Under the pieces are notes generated by a model. The model saw only the letters and a list, made by a program, of their open reading frames with translations, did not search any database and had not been told where the DNA came from. 64,000 nt of DNA from JAYQKL01 sp049889535 (GTDB lineage: Bacteria; Pseudomonadota; Alphaproteobacteria; RS24): positions 93,025 through 157,024 of the forward strand of contig JBMHDF010000011.1 in NCBI GenBank assembly GCA_049889535.1, read 5' to 3'. Below are positions 1 through 8,033 of the stretch, one piece after another (position 1 is the stretch's first letter; every line of letters starts with the position of its first letter). Both the position numbers and the translations under genes were made by a program.

Positions 1-423
1 CAAATGCGCACGCCGCAACACACAACTTGTCAAAGCCGACACGGCTTCATCTTGCAAAAGGCGGTCACCAGAGCTTGCAACCATAACCGGATCTGCAACC
101 AAGGGGCCATCATAATCATCCACACCTTGAGCAACGACTTCGATAATCTCTGTTTTGGGGAGCATGCCTGTTTTAATCGCATCCGCGCCCAAATCTTCCA
201 GCACAGCTGAGATTTGACGCAAGACAAAAGCAGCAGGCACATCGCATATTTCTTGGACACCTTGTGTGTTTTGCGCCGTCAATGCAGTAACGGCGCTCAT
301 CGCAAAACCACCCAAAGCGGTCATGGTTTTTATATCCGCCTGAATACCTGCCCCGCCACCTGAATCCGAGCCAGCAATTGTTAAAATACGGGCCTTTTTC
401 GTATCCCGATGCGGGTCTGTCAT
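1..423 (-). CDS. thiD: Hydroxymethylpyrimidine kinase / HMP-phosphate kinase, N-terminal part
   Basis: Thiamine biosynthesis enzyme that phosphorylates hydroxymethylpyrimidine and then its monophosphate in the cytoplasm. The first 141 codons are present and the gene runs off the left edge of the window. The ribokinase-fold N-terminal motif AGSDSGGGAGIQADIK lies at residues 17-32 and the conserved DPVMVASSGDRLL stretch at 111-123. Both are typical of ThiD. The ATG at 423 is preceded by a GAGG Shine-Dalgarno a few bases upstream. It starts 28 bases after the glmM stop on the same strand, so it is probably the distal gene of the ftsH-folP-glmM-thiD run. The reading frame stays open to base 1. 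Confidence 0.93.
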   Translation of the reverse strand, partial: MTDPHRDTKKARILTIAGSDSGGGAGIQADIKTMTALGGFAMSAVTALTAQNTQGVQEICDVPAAFVLRQISAVLEDLGADAIKTGMLPKTEIIEVVAQGVDDYDGPLVADPVMVASSGDRLLQDEAVSALTSCVLRRAHL

Positions 424-451
424 CAATAACCTCTATCTCATGAGGGTGGCA

Positions 452-1795
452 TTAAGCAGCGGTGTCGGCAATCGCCTCAATAATATCATCAACCACTTGC
501 GTCACCTGCGCAGCATCATCGCCCTCACCCATCACGCGGATAAGCGGCTCAGTGCCAGATTTACGAATAACCAACCGCCCTTGATTGCCAAGCTTATTCT
601 CACCAGCTGCAATCGCGGCCTGAACATTCTCGGTTTCCAAAGGTGAGCTGTCACCATATTTGATATTTTTCAAAACTTGCGGCAAGGGGGTAAATAATTG
701 CCCCAATTCGCTTACCGGCTTATCGGATAAGCGCATGACTGTCAGCACTTGCAACGCCGCGATAAGCCCATCACCAGTGGTGGCAAAATCAGACATAATC
801 ATATGGCCTGATTGCTCGCCGCCAAGATTAAACCCTTTTTGGCGCATTTGCTCAACCACATAGCGGTCGCCCACAGCCGTGCGCACAAGGTCTAACTTTA
901 AGCCGTTCAAATAACGCTCCAAGCCTAAATTCGACATAATGGTTGCCACCACGCCTGGCTGGGACAGCAAATCACGCGCTTGCCAATTGGTGGCAATCAT
1001 CGCCATCAGCTGGTCACCATCAATCTGGCGGCCTTTTTCATCAATAATAATCACGCGGTCCGCATCACCATCAAGCGCAATACCAATATCGGCTTTTTCA
1101 GCCAAAACAGTTTCAGCCAGCAAGGCCGTATCCGTAGAACCACAACCTTTATTAATATTCATACCATTGGGGTTATTACCAATGCTCACCACTTCCGCGC
1201 CAAGCTCCCAAAGCGCCGTTGGCGCCACTTTATAGGCGGCACCATTCGCGCAATCCACCACAATTTTAAGACCATTAAGATTCATGCTACGCGGCAAAGT
1301 GCGTTTCGCAAATTCAATATAACGGGCTTGCGCATCATCAATACGCTTCGCGCGACCTAATTCTTCAGGCGGGGATAACGCCCCAACGCCATCTTCCATA
1401 AAGGACTCAATTTCAAATTCAATCTCGTCAGATAATTTATACCCGTCAGGGCCAAACAGCTTAATGCCATTATCTTCAAAACTATTATGAGAGGCTGAAA
1501 TCATCACGCCAATATCAGCACGTAAAGTGCGGGTCAAATAAGCAACGCCAGGTGTCGGCATCGGGCCAAACAAAAACACATCCATGCCCATAGAAGTGAA
1601 GCCCGCCACCAAGGCTGGCTCAATTGTATAACCAGAAAGCCGCGTATCTTTGCCAATCACCACGCGGTGGCGATAAGCCCCGCGCCGAAACACACGGCCA
1701 GCCGCCATGCCAAGACGCAAAGCGGTTTCAGCAGTCATATTGCCCCGATTAACCTTGCCACGTATGCCATCTGTGCCAAAATATTTACGAACCAT
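452..1795 (-). CDS. glmM: Phosphoglucosamine mutase
   Basis: Interconverts glucosamine-6-phosphate and glucosamine-1-phosphate, feeding UDP-GlcNAc for peptidoglycan and lipopolysaccharide. The product is 447 aa, the normal family length. The N-terminus KYFGTDGIRG is diagnostic. The phosphoserine loop ISASHNSFEDNG places the catalytic Ser at residue 102, as in E. coli GlmM. The metal loop LDGDADR lies near residue 240 and the sugar-phosphate loop RKSGTEPLIRVM near the C-terminus. An upstream in-frame extension of 30 codons exists, but the ATG at 1795 has a good AAGGGG Shine-Dalgarno and matches the family start. It lies directly downstream of folP, separated by 125 bases, a pairing relevant to the origin of mobile sul2 (see findings). 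Confidence 0.97.
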   Translation of the reverse strand: MVRKYFGTDGIRGKVNRGNMTAETALRLGMAAGRVFRRGAYRHRVVIGKDTRLSGYTIEPALVAGFTSMGMDVFLFGPMPTPGVAYLTRTLRADIGVMISASHNSFEDNGIKLFGPDGYKLSDEIEFEIESFMEDGVGALSPPEELGRAKRIDDAQARYIEFAKRTLPRSMNLNGLKIVVDCANGAAYKVAPTALWELGAEVVSIGNNPNGMNINKGCGSTDTALLAETVLAEKADIGIALDGDADRVIIIDEKGRQIDGDQLMAMIATNWQARDLLSQPGVVATIMSNLGLERYLNGLKLDLVRTAVGDRYVVEQMRQKGFNLGGEQSGHMIMSDFATTGDGLIAALQVLTVMRLSDKPVSELGQLFTPLPQVLKNIKYGDSSPLETENVQAAIAAGENKLGNQGRLVIRKSGTEPLIRVMGEGDDAAQVTQVVDDIIEAIADTAA

Positions 1796-1920
1796 GTGCG
1801 CCCCTTTTATCTGAGGATTAACATTTCGAATCACCCATATTTTTGCCTGATACAGCCAATTTGTGCAAATCACGGCTTTTTGCAAAAAATTTCAATCCAA
1901 GCATTTCAGTTCAAGCAGGG

Positions 1921-2721
1921 CTAAATTGTGTCGAGACGCGCTTGCAGAGCCAACGCATCGCGTAATTGGCGCGGGTCATGCGTGCGAATATAGTCAACAC
2001 CTTGTGCCGCCGCCCATAATTCTGCCGCCAAAGTGACGGGCCCACTTTCATCTATTTGTCGCTTACTGAGTTGACGCAAAAAACTTTTACGAGAAACAGA
2101 TATCAAAACCGGTAGTTTATAATTTTCTTGCAATCGTTTTATTTGTCCGAGAACCTGCAAGCTTGTCTCGGGTGTATCACCCAAAAAAAACCCCATGCCC
2201 GGGTCCAACACCATACGTTCGCGCGCAATACCAGCCTTGTCTAATGCGGCCAAACGGGCATCAAAAAAAGCCTCAATCCTATCCCAAATATCACCTGCGG
2301 GAGCTTGCTCACGGCGTGCTGGACCCGCTGATTGAATAGAATGCATAATGAATAGATTACAGTCATAATCAGCCAGCGCCTCCTGCACCTGAGGGTCGGC
2401 AAAGCCTTGAATATCATTTAACCACGCCACCCCTTGCGCCGCCGCCCAAAGTTGCGTTTTAGGTTGGAAACTATCAATTGATATCTCTCTGCCTTGTGCA
2501 AGCAATTGCGGCACAACAGAGCGCAAGCGCTCTATTTCGGTTTCTGCCGAAACCGGTTGACTGTCGGGATGGCTGGAAGCGGGCCCAATATCCAAAATAT
2601 TGCTGCCATTTTCATGCAAATACTGCGCCTGCGCCAGTGCTTTGTCAGCAGACAAAAACTGACCGCCGTCAGAAAAACTATCGGCGGTCATGTTCAAAAT
2701 GCCTAAAATTGACGGCCGCAT
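1921..2721 (-). CDS. folP: Dihydropteroate synthase of the Sul (sulfonamide-resistant) type
   Basis: Condenses 6-hydroxymethyl-dihydropterin pyrophosphate with p-aminobenzoate in folate synthesis. The product is 266 aa. The pterin-binding N-terminus is LNMTADSFSDGG (residues 9-20) and the catalytic SVSRKSFL lies at 208-215. Several segments match what I recall of Sul1/Sul2 rather than classical FolP: DIGPASSHPD (44-53, where FolP has DxGGESTRPG), SIDSFQPKTQ (81-90), LNDIQGF (101-107), DPGMGFFLG (173-181, two residues longer than the FolP loop DPGFGFGK) and IRTHDPRQLRDAL near the end. It starts 9 bases after the ftsH stop and precedes glmM, the conserved alphaproteobacterial folP position. Its composition resembles its neighbours, with no sign of recent import. 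DHPS function is near certain. Assignment to the Sul subgroup comes from recalled sequences, not a computed alignment. Confidence 0.95.
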   Translation of the reverse strand: MRPSILGILNMTADSFSDGGQFLSADKALAQAQYLHENGSNILDIGPASSHPDSQPVSAETEIERLRSVVPQLLAQGREISIDSFQPKTQLWAAAQGVAWLNDIQGFADPQVQEALADYDCNLFIMHSIQSAGPARREQAPAGDIWDRIEAFFDARLAALDKAGIARERMVLDPGMGFFLGDTPETSLQVLGQIKRLQENYKLPVLISVSRKSFLRQLSKRQIDESGPVTLAAELWAAAQGVDYIRTHDPRQLRDALALQARLDTI

Positions 2722-2730
2722 CTCCCGCCT

Positions 2731-4650
2731 TTATGTGCCTTGTGGCTCAGGTCCGGAAACAGGTTTTGAGCCAGTATTTGGCACTGACAAAGAAGGCGAC
2801 TTGCTGCCTCCATCATCACCAGACCCCGCATCGCCATCAGGGCGTTCAGGAGGATTGCCTTTCAACAAGGCAATAATTTCGTCACCGGAGAGCGTTTCAT
2901 ATTCCAACAAGCCTTTGGCAATCGTGTGCAAATCATCCATTTTATCGCGGATAATTTTTTCAGCCGTGGCATAACCTTCCTCAACAAAACGGCGCACTTC
3001 AGCGTCAATTCTGCCTTGTGTTTCATCAGAATTATTAGTTGTTTGAGAGACCGAGCGACCTAGAAAAATTTCTTGCTCATTATCGCCATAAGCCAAAGGC
3101 CCTAAATCATCACTCATACCAAATTGCGTCACCATCGCTTTTGCCATATTGGTCGCCATTTGAATATCAGACGAGGCACCAGAGGTTACTTTTTCATGAC
3201 CAAAAATCACCTCTTCCGCGATACGGCCACCCATAGCAACCGCCAAATCAGCTTTTAATTTAGCACGAGTTACAGAAACTTGGTCACGTTCTGGCAAACG
3301 CATCACCATGCCTAAGGCGCGTCCACGCGGAATAATGGTCGCTTTGTGAATGGGGTCGGAAGCTTCCAGATTCAAAGCCACGAGCGCATGCCCACCCTCA
3401 TGATAGGCGGTCAGCTTTTTCTCTTCTTCAGACATCACCATTGAGCGGCGTTCAGCCCCCATCATAACTTTGTCTTTGGCGTCTTCGAACTCTGAATTGC
3501 TTACAATTCGCTTATTACGGCGTGCCGCCAATAATGCCGCCTCATTGACCAGATTGGCCAAATCCGCACCAGAAAAACCTGGCGTGCCCCGCGCAATCGT
3601 GCGCACATCAACATCAGCACCCAAAGGTACTTTTTTCATATGCACTTTGAGAATTTTTTCGCGACCAATAATATCAGGGTTTGGCACCACCACCTGACGG
3701 TCAAAACGACCAGGACGCAATAAAGCAGGGTCCAGCACATCAGGTCGGTTGGTTGCCGCGATAAGGATAATCCCCTCATTGGCTTCAAACCCGTCCATCT
3801 CGACCAATAATTGGTTCAAAGTTTGCTCCCGCTCATCATTGCCGCCACCAAGACCAGCGCCACGATGGCGACCAACCGCGTCAATCTCATCAATGAAGAT
3901 AATACATGGCGCATTTTGTTTGGCCTGCTCGAACATATCGCGCACTCGACTGGCGCCGACACCAACAAACATTTCAACAAAATCAGAACCTGAGATTGAA
4001 AAAAACGGCACATTCGCTTCGCCCGCAATCGCCCGTGCCAATAATGTTTTACCTGTGCCAGGAGGGCCAACAAGCAACGCACCTTTAGGGATGCGCCCGC
4101 CCAAACGTTGAAAACGGCTTGGGTCTTTCAAAAAGTCCACAATTTCAGTCAAGTCATCTTTGGCTTCATCAATACCAGCCACATCATCAAAAGTGACACG
4201 CCCGCTGGCTTCATTCAGTAATTTCGCTTTTGATTTGCCAAATCCCATCGCGCCGCGTCCGCCGCCTTGCATTTGGCGCATAAAAAATACCCATACACCA
4301 ATCAACAAAAGCATCGGGAACCAGCTAATTAAAACGCCCAAAAGGCTTGGCCCAGTGTCAACAGGCTTAACTGAAATGGACACGCCGCGATCTGTCAGGC
4401 GCGAAACCAAATTTGGGTCATTTGGTGGCACATAGCTCGTAAATTGCTGCCCATTGACAGTTGTTCCTGTCACCTTGTCACCATTCATGGTCACACGGGT
4501 TACGCTGCCAGCTTCCACTTCAGCCAGAAATTGTGAGAAAGTAATTTCATTTCTTGAAGCCGCACCATCGCCTCCCTGAAACATATTGAACAGGGAAATC
4601 AACATTAAACCAACAACAGCCCAAACCAGAAGGTTTCTAAAATTGCTCAA
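2731..4650 (-). CDS. ftsH: ATP-dependent zinc metalloprotease FtsH
   Basis: Membrane-anchored AAA+ protease that degrades misassembled membrane proteins and regulatory proteins. The product is 639 aa. TM1 is about residues 7-24, followed by a periplasmic domain, with TM2 at about 102-125. Walker A GPPGTGKT is 195-202, Walker B IIFIDEIDA lies around 250-258, and the second region of homology is LRPGRFDR (311-318). The zinc motif HEGGH is 417-421. The start appears to be TTG: the frame has no ATG or GTG between the upstream in-frame TAA and residue 1, and a GAGG Shine-Dalgarno sits about 8 bases before the TTG. The C-terminus is Gly/Ser/Pro-rich. It lies between tilS and folP, as in many Alphaproteobacteria. 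Confidence 0.97.
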   Translation of the reverse strand: MSNFRNLLVWAVVGLMLISLFNMFQGGDGAASRNEITFSQFLAEVEAGSVTRVTMNGDKVTGTTVNGQQFTSYVPPNDPNLVSRLTDRGVSISVKPVDTGPSLLGVLISWFPMLLLIGVWVFFMRQMQGGGRGAMGFGKSKAKLLNEASGRVTFDDVAGIDEAKDDLTEIVDFLKDPSRFQRLGGRIPKGALLVGPPGTGKTLLARAIAGEANVPFFSISGSDFVEMFVGVGASRVRDMFEQAKQNAPCIIFIDEIDAVGRHRGAGLGGGNDEREQTLNQLLVEMDGFEANEGIILIAATNRPDVLDPALLRPGRFDRQVVVPNPDIIGREKILKVHMKKVPLGADVDVRTIARGTPGFSGADLANLVNEAALLAARRNKRIVSNSEFEDAKDKVMMGAERRSMVMSEEEKKLTAYHEGGHALVALNLEASDPIHKATIIPRGRALGMVMRLPERDQVSVTRAKLKADLAVAMGGRIAEEVIFGHEKVTSGASSDIQMATNMAKAMVTQFGMSDDLGPLAYGDNEQEIFLGRSVSQTTNNSDETQGRIDAEVRRFVEEGYATAEKIIRDKMDDLHTIAKGLLEYETLSGDEIIALLKGNPPERPDGDAGSGDDGGSKSPSLSVPNTGSKPVSGPEPQGT

Positions 4651-4766
4651 AATATCATCCTCAAATTAAAAGCACGCGCCCCGCACTAAAAATCGTAGTA
4701 ATGCAAAAGGGTCTATGCATATAAATAGGAACGCATGTCTTAAATTACCAGCCCTGCAAGGCCGAT

Positions 4767-6053
4767 TTATGGTTTATTTTTGAAGTTTTCCAGCCATAAA
4801 TCAACCGCAATCTCCGGGTGCGACAAAATTTTCGGCACACCGAGCCGTTTACCAGCCTTTTGGCGCGCCGTTTGCGCCCGAATGCACGGTAAGCCATGCA
4901 GTATTTTAGCTGGTAATTTCGGCAATTTAACGCCTTTATCCCTTAAATCCTGCGCGCCTTCAGCGCCCAATGGGGTAATTTGCAGATCTGACGCTATTTT
5001 TTTTGACAGTTTAACAGAAAACCGCCGGTCCCAAACCGCTGTTTGACCAGCCTCCACAAGCATTGGCGATGGGTCAATGGCGGCTGGCTCACGATAAATG
5101 AAGACCTGAGCTTTTTGCGTATCACAAATTAAACCAGCAAGGGTTTGGCGTTTTTGGTGTTTAGCATCGCAAATCGTTTGATAAATCGCTTCAAGGCGGG
5201 TGTGTCGGGGGGGATAATCTTGGTGCCAGCTAAAAATCTGGCGTAAAAACCGAATACCGATTTCCTGCGGCAAAGCCTGAAAAGCCTTGCGGTCAAAAGA
5301 CATTTGCCCATACACCCCCACTTGCACATGTTGGCTTAAAGCCTCCTGCGTCAGCTGGTGTAATACAGCGCGGGCGGGCTGTAAACGGGCAGCTGTTGCC
5401 GCTAGTTTTTCAGCAGTTAAGCCTAAATTCTCCAGATAATCGCGATTTTCACGCAACAAGACGCGCTGAAACCGATTGTCCGAATTGCTTGGGTCATGGA
5501 CTGGTTGAAGGCCCGAAGCCGTTAAGCATTGATGCAAGTCGGTTTGATTGGTTTCCAAAAATGGGCGCAAAATTGGCACATGCCCACCCAAAAGCATTTT
5601 ATCCAAATAGCTGACCGCTTGCATTGCGGATAACCCATCAACCGATGAGCCGCGAATAAGGCGTTGCAAGAAAGTTTCAGCTTGGTCTTGCAGGTGATGC
5701 GCGAGGATTAACCCATCCAGTTTTTGGCGCGCACAATATGCCAGCATTGCTTCATAACGCGCCGCGCGCGCTTTGGCCTGCACATCTCCCTTCGGCTTTT
5801 CATCCTGCCGCTGCCAAGCAAGGGTTTTAACTGGCAACCCAAATTGCTTGGCCAATTTCGCCACATAGCGGGCTTCTTTTACCGCTTCTGGGCGCAAATT
5901 ATGATTAAAAGTAAGAACCGTAAATTTAAGATTTTTCTGCTGTGCTTGACTGGCTAACACCATCATAGACAATGAGTCAGCCCCGCCTGAAACAGCCAGC
6001 GCAAAGTGCTGCATTTTGCCCTTTGGTGCAGGACAAAGCGCCTTTAACCGCAT
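4767..6053 (-). CDS. tilS: tRNA(Ile)-lysidine synthase
   Basis: Modifies C34 of the CAU-anticodon tRNA(Ile) to lysidine, so that the tRNA reads AUA. The chosen start gives 428 aa. The ATP-pyrophosphatase P-loop SGGADS lies at residues 22-27, followed by NHNLRPEA and the HHLQDQAETFLQRLIRGS segment typical of TilS. The frame stays open a further 44 codons upstream, but that part overlaps the end of cpoB. The ATG at 6053, just past the cpoB stop, gives the family-typical distance to the P-loop. The Shine-Dalgarno there is weak, so the exact start is uncertain. The segment GLSAMQAVSYLDKMLLGGHV follows the P-loop domain before the TilS-specific part. Confidence 0.92.
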   Translation of the reverse strand: MRLKALCPAPKGKMQHFALAVSGGADSLSMMVLASQAQQKNLKFTVLTFNHNLRPEAVKEARYVAKLAKQFGLPVKTLAWQRQDEKPKGDVQAKARAARYEAMLAYCARQKLDGLILAHHLQDQAETFLQRLIRGSSVDGLSAMQAVSYLDKMLLGGHVPILRPFLETNQTDLHQCLTASGLQPVHDPSNSDNRFQRVLLRENRDYLENLGLTAEKLAATAARLQPARAVLHQLTQEALSQHVQVGVYGQMSFDRKAFQALPQEIGIRFLRQIFSWHQDYPPRHTRLEAIYQTICDAKHQKRQTLAGLICDTQKAQVFIYREPAAIDPSPMLVEAGQTAVWDRRFSVKLSKKIASDLQITPLGAEGAQDLRDKGVKLPKLPAKILHGLPCIRAQTARQKAGKRLGVPKILSHPEIAVDLWLENFKNKP

Positions 6054-6087
6054 GCGCAGCCATCGCGGACCGGGTTTGGCTGTTTGT

Positions 6088-7329
6088 TTAGACGCAGCCG
6101 GCACGTTGGCGCTCAATTTCAGCGCGTTGGATAACGGACTGGTTCGCATCGGGGAATTTAGAAGAAAGCTCTGCAAACGCATCACAGCCAGTTTCTTTCT
6201 CCCCCATAATCATCAAAGTCATGCCAAGCTTAAGAAGGCTATCTGGGGCTTTTTGGCTTTTTGAAAAAACCGTATAACCTTCAAGAAACGCACTAGCAGC
6301 TGATTTATAATCACGGCGCACATAATATGTTTCGCCGAGCCAATATTGGGCATTACCAGCCAGCTTATGCGCTTTGTGATACTCAAGGAAATAAACAAGT
6401 TTTTCTTGCGCTTCCTCATATGCCCCCATGCGCAGTTTTTGCAAAGCTTCATCATAAACACTTAACGGGTCTTGCACGGGCAGCACATCTTCATTGGTGC
6501 GTGCCGCCAGCGGGTCATCCTCAACCAGCCGCGCTTCTCCAACCAAAACTGCGGCTTCTGCCTCTTGCGCTTGTTGAATAGGTGCGGTTTTTTGCACTTT
6601 TATCGTACCAAGCACTTGAGGTTCGCTTGTTGTCTGGGCATCGGCTGAAGCCTGCGCGTAAGAAGTTGCGTTTTTGCGGGTTGCCAGCTCTAACTCCTGA
6701 AATCGGAATTCAGTATCTGCTGCAATTTGTTCAAATCGTTCGCCTAATTTTGTCAGACGAAAAGAAACATCTTCAATCTGGCCATTTAGGGTGCGCATGA
6801 CTTCCTCAATTTGCCCAAGCCTTAGGCGCAAATCGGCAATACCAGCCTGGTCCAGCGCACCAGAATTTGCCCCAGAGTTAAGATTTTTATTTTCCGCCAT
6901 ATCGAGCAATCGGCTCTCAATTTCACTGAGGCGTTGCAACAGCTCTTGCTGGTTTTGATCTTGCTGAAGCGGCAGCGCATTGCCCAATGGCAGGCTTTCC
7001 AACCGTCGATTGATAAAGCCCAAAGCCTCCTCAATGGCCGACATTTTCGCGTCAAGCTGAGTTGTCATCTCCAACAGCTCTGTCTGACTTTCACCAGCGG
7101 CTGCAGCGGCCAAATCAATATCAGCAAGCGGGTTTTGTAATGCTTCAGCTATTGGGTCAGTCTCTAAATTTTCATCTTGATAAGCAGGACTTAAAGGAAA
7201 AAACTGCTCATCTTCCTGCGCTTTCGCAATTTGTGAACCACTCACGGTAACAGCCAAGAGCATAACCAGGCACGCTTTGTTCACGAGACAGTTATTTTCA
7301 AAAAAATTCTTAACCAGACGCTTCATCAT
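6088..7329 (-). CDS. cpoB: Cell division coordinator CpoB (YbgF), Tol-Pal associated
   Basis: Periplasmic partner of TolA that links outer-membrane constriction to peptidoglycan synthesis. The product is 413 aa with a signal peptide (hydrophobic core LVMLLAVTV, predicted cleavage after AKA near residue 37). A long Gln/Leu/Glu-rich coiled-coil trimerisation region covers about residues 80-225. C-terminal TPR-like repeats span about 290-413 (YDEALQKLRMGAYEEAQEKL, AQYWLGETYY, LLKLGMTLMIMGE). The two ATGs at 7329 and 7326 are preceded by AAAGG. It is about 150 residues longer than the E. coli protein because of an Ala/Glu-rich linker. A strong terminator lies between pal and this gene, so it probably has its own promoter. 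Confidence 0.92.
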   Translation of the reverse strand: MMKRLVKNFFENNCLVNKACLVMLLAVTVSGSQIAKAQEDEQFFPLSPAYQDENLETDPIAEALQNPLADIDLAAAAAGESQTELLEMTTQLDAKMSAIEEALGFINRRLESLPLGNALPLQQDQNQQELLQRLSEIESRLLDMAENKNLNSGANSGALDQAGIADLRLRLGQIEEVMRTLNGQIEDVSFRLTKLGERFEQIAADTEFRFQELELATRKNATSYAQASADAQTTSEPQVLGTIKVQKTAPIQQAQEAEAAVLVGEARLVEDDPLAARTNEDVLPVQDPLSVYDEALQKLRMGAYEEAQEKLVYFLEYHKAHKLAGNAQYWLGETYYVRRDYKSAASAFLEGYTVFSKSQKAPDSLLKLGMTLMIMGEKETGCDAFAELSSKFPDANQSVIQRAEIERQRAGCV

Positions 7330-7439
7330 TCAGCCTTTCTTAAAAGCCTTTCATATATATCACACACATAATAGCGAAAAAGGGCAGATATGTGGCAAAA
7401 CTTCTTTAAACTGCATTTATCTTGTTGAGCGTTAGATAC

Positions 7440-7469
7440 AAAAAAGGCGCATCCGAAGATACGCCTTTT
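7440..7469 (-). terminator. Rho-independent terminator after pal
   Basis: On the minus strand, a 12-base stem AAAAGGCGTATC pairs with GATGCGCCTTTT. There is a single G-T wobble, and the loop is the very stable TTCG tetraloop closed by a C-G pair. Six T residues follow directly. It lies 19 bases after the pal stop codon. This is the only textbook terminator I found in the window. Confidence 0.9.
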
Positions 7470-7487
7470 ATTGTTATCATGTTAAAA

Positions 7488-7949
7488 CTACCGAATAACA
7501 GAAACTGTCCGGCGGTTTTTTGACCAGCAGCTTTCATTTGCACAAAGCGAAACTGGACGCTCTTTACCATATGAAACCGTTGAAAGTCTTGACGGGTCAA
7601 CACCCAAGCTTACCATGAAATCTTTCACCGCACTGGCTCGGCGCGCTCCAAGCCCAAGATTGTAATCTCGCGTTCCGCGCTCATCTGCATGACCTTCAAT
7701 AACAAGGTCTACACTGTTAGAACGCAGCCATTGTGCTTGCTTGCTTAATGTATCGCGGGCTGATGCTGTCAGAACTGAGCTGTCTGTTTCAAAAAATACA
7801 CGATCTCCAACATTGCGAACAAGTTCTCGAACCGTACCTTCTTTCGAAGAAACATTACTATAGACTGAATCACCGTCTGTTGCACATGCCGCTAGCGCAA
7901 AAGACATCATAACCATTGCGGCCAGTTTTGTGATTGATTTATGAACCAT
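7488..7949 (-). CDS. pal: Peptidoglycan-associated lipoprotein Pal
   Basis: Outer-membrane lipoprotein that binds peptidoglycan and TolB. The product is 153 aa. The lipoprotein signal peptide ends in the lipobox LAAC, with Cys22 as the lipidated residue. An OmpA-like domain follows, with FFETDSSVLT, the peptidoglycan-binding EGHADERGTRDYNLGLGARRA (split here at EGHADERG and TRDYNLGL) and the C-terminal SYGKERPVSLC segment. The Shine-Dalgarno GAGGAG lies 6 bases before the ATG. It is 84 bases downstream of tolB in the usual tolQRAB-pal order and is followed by a strong terminator. Confidence 0.97.
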   Translation of the reverse strand: MVHKSITKLAAMVMMSFALAACATDGDSVYSNVSSKEGTVRELVRNVGDRVFFETDSSVLTASARDTLSKQAQWLRSNSVDLVIEGHADERGTRDYNLGLGARRASAVKDFMVSLGVDPSRLSTVSYGKERPVSLCANESCWSKNRRTVSVIR

Positions 7950-7976
7950 GTTAGCTCCTCAAAGCATTTCGCTTCT

Positions 7977-8006
7977 ATTTTAAAATATCCCTTGTTTTTC
8001 TAACAA
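7977..8006 (-). promoter_or_regulatory. Candidate promoter for pal
   Basis: In the 84-base tolB-pal gap, the minus strand carries TTGTTA (8001-8006), an 18-base spacer and TAAAAT (7977-7982), which matches the -10 consensus at five of six positions. It would start transcription about 20-25 bases before the pal ATG. The -35 is weak and the region is AT-rich, so chance is possible. It could give extra Pal over the other Tol proteins. Confidence 0.35.
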
Positions 8007-8033
8007 ATTTTCTCACAGATGCAAATAGTATAA

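Noticed and set aside
1921..2721. folP as a recently acquired mobile sul gene
   Set aside because: There is no insertion sequence, integron attC site or compositional break. It sits in the conserved ftsH-folP-glmM-thiD order, so it is read as the native gene.
6054..6185. N-terminal extension of tilS by 44 codons
   Set aside because: It would overlap the end of cpoB by about 98 bases and adds no family-conserved sequence.
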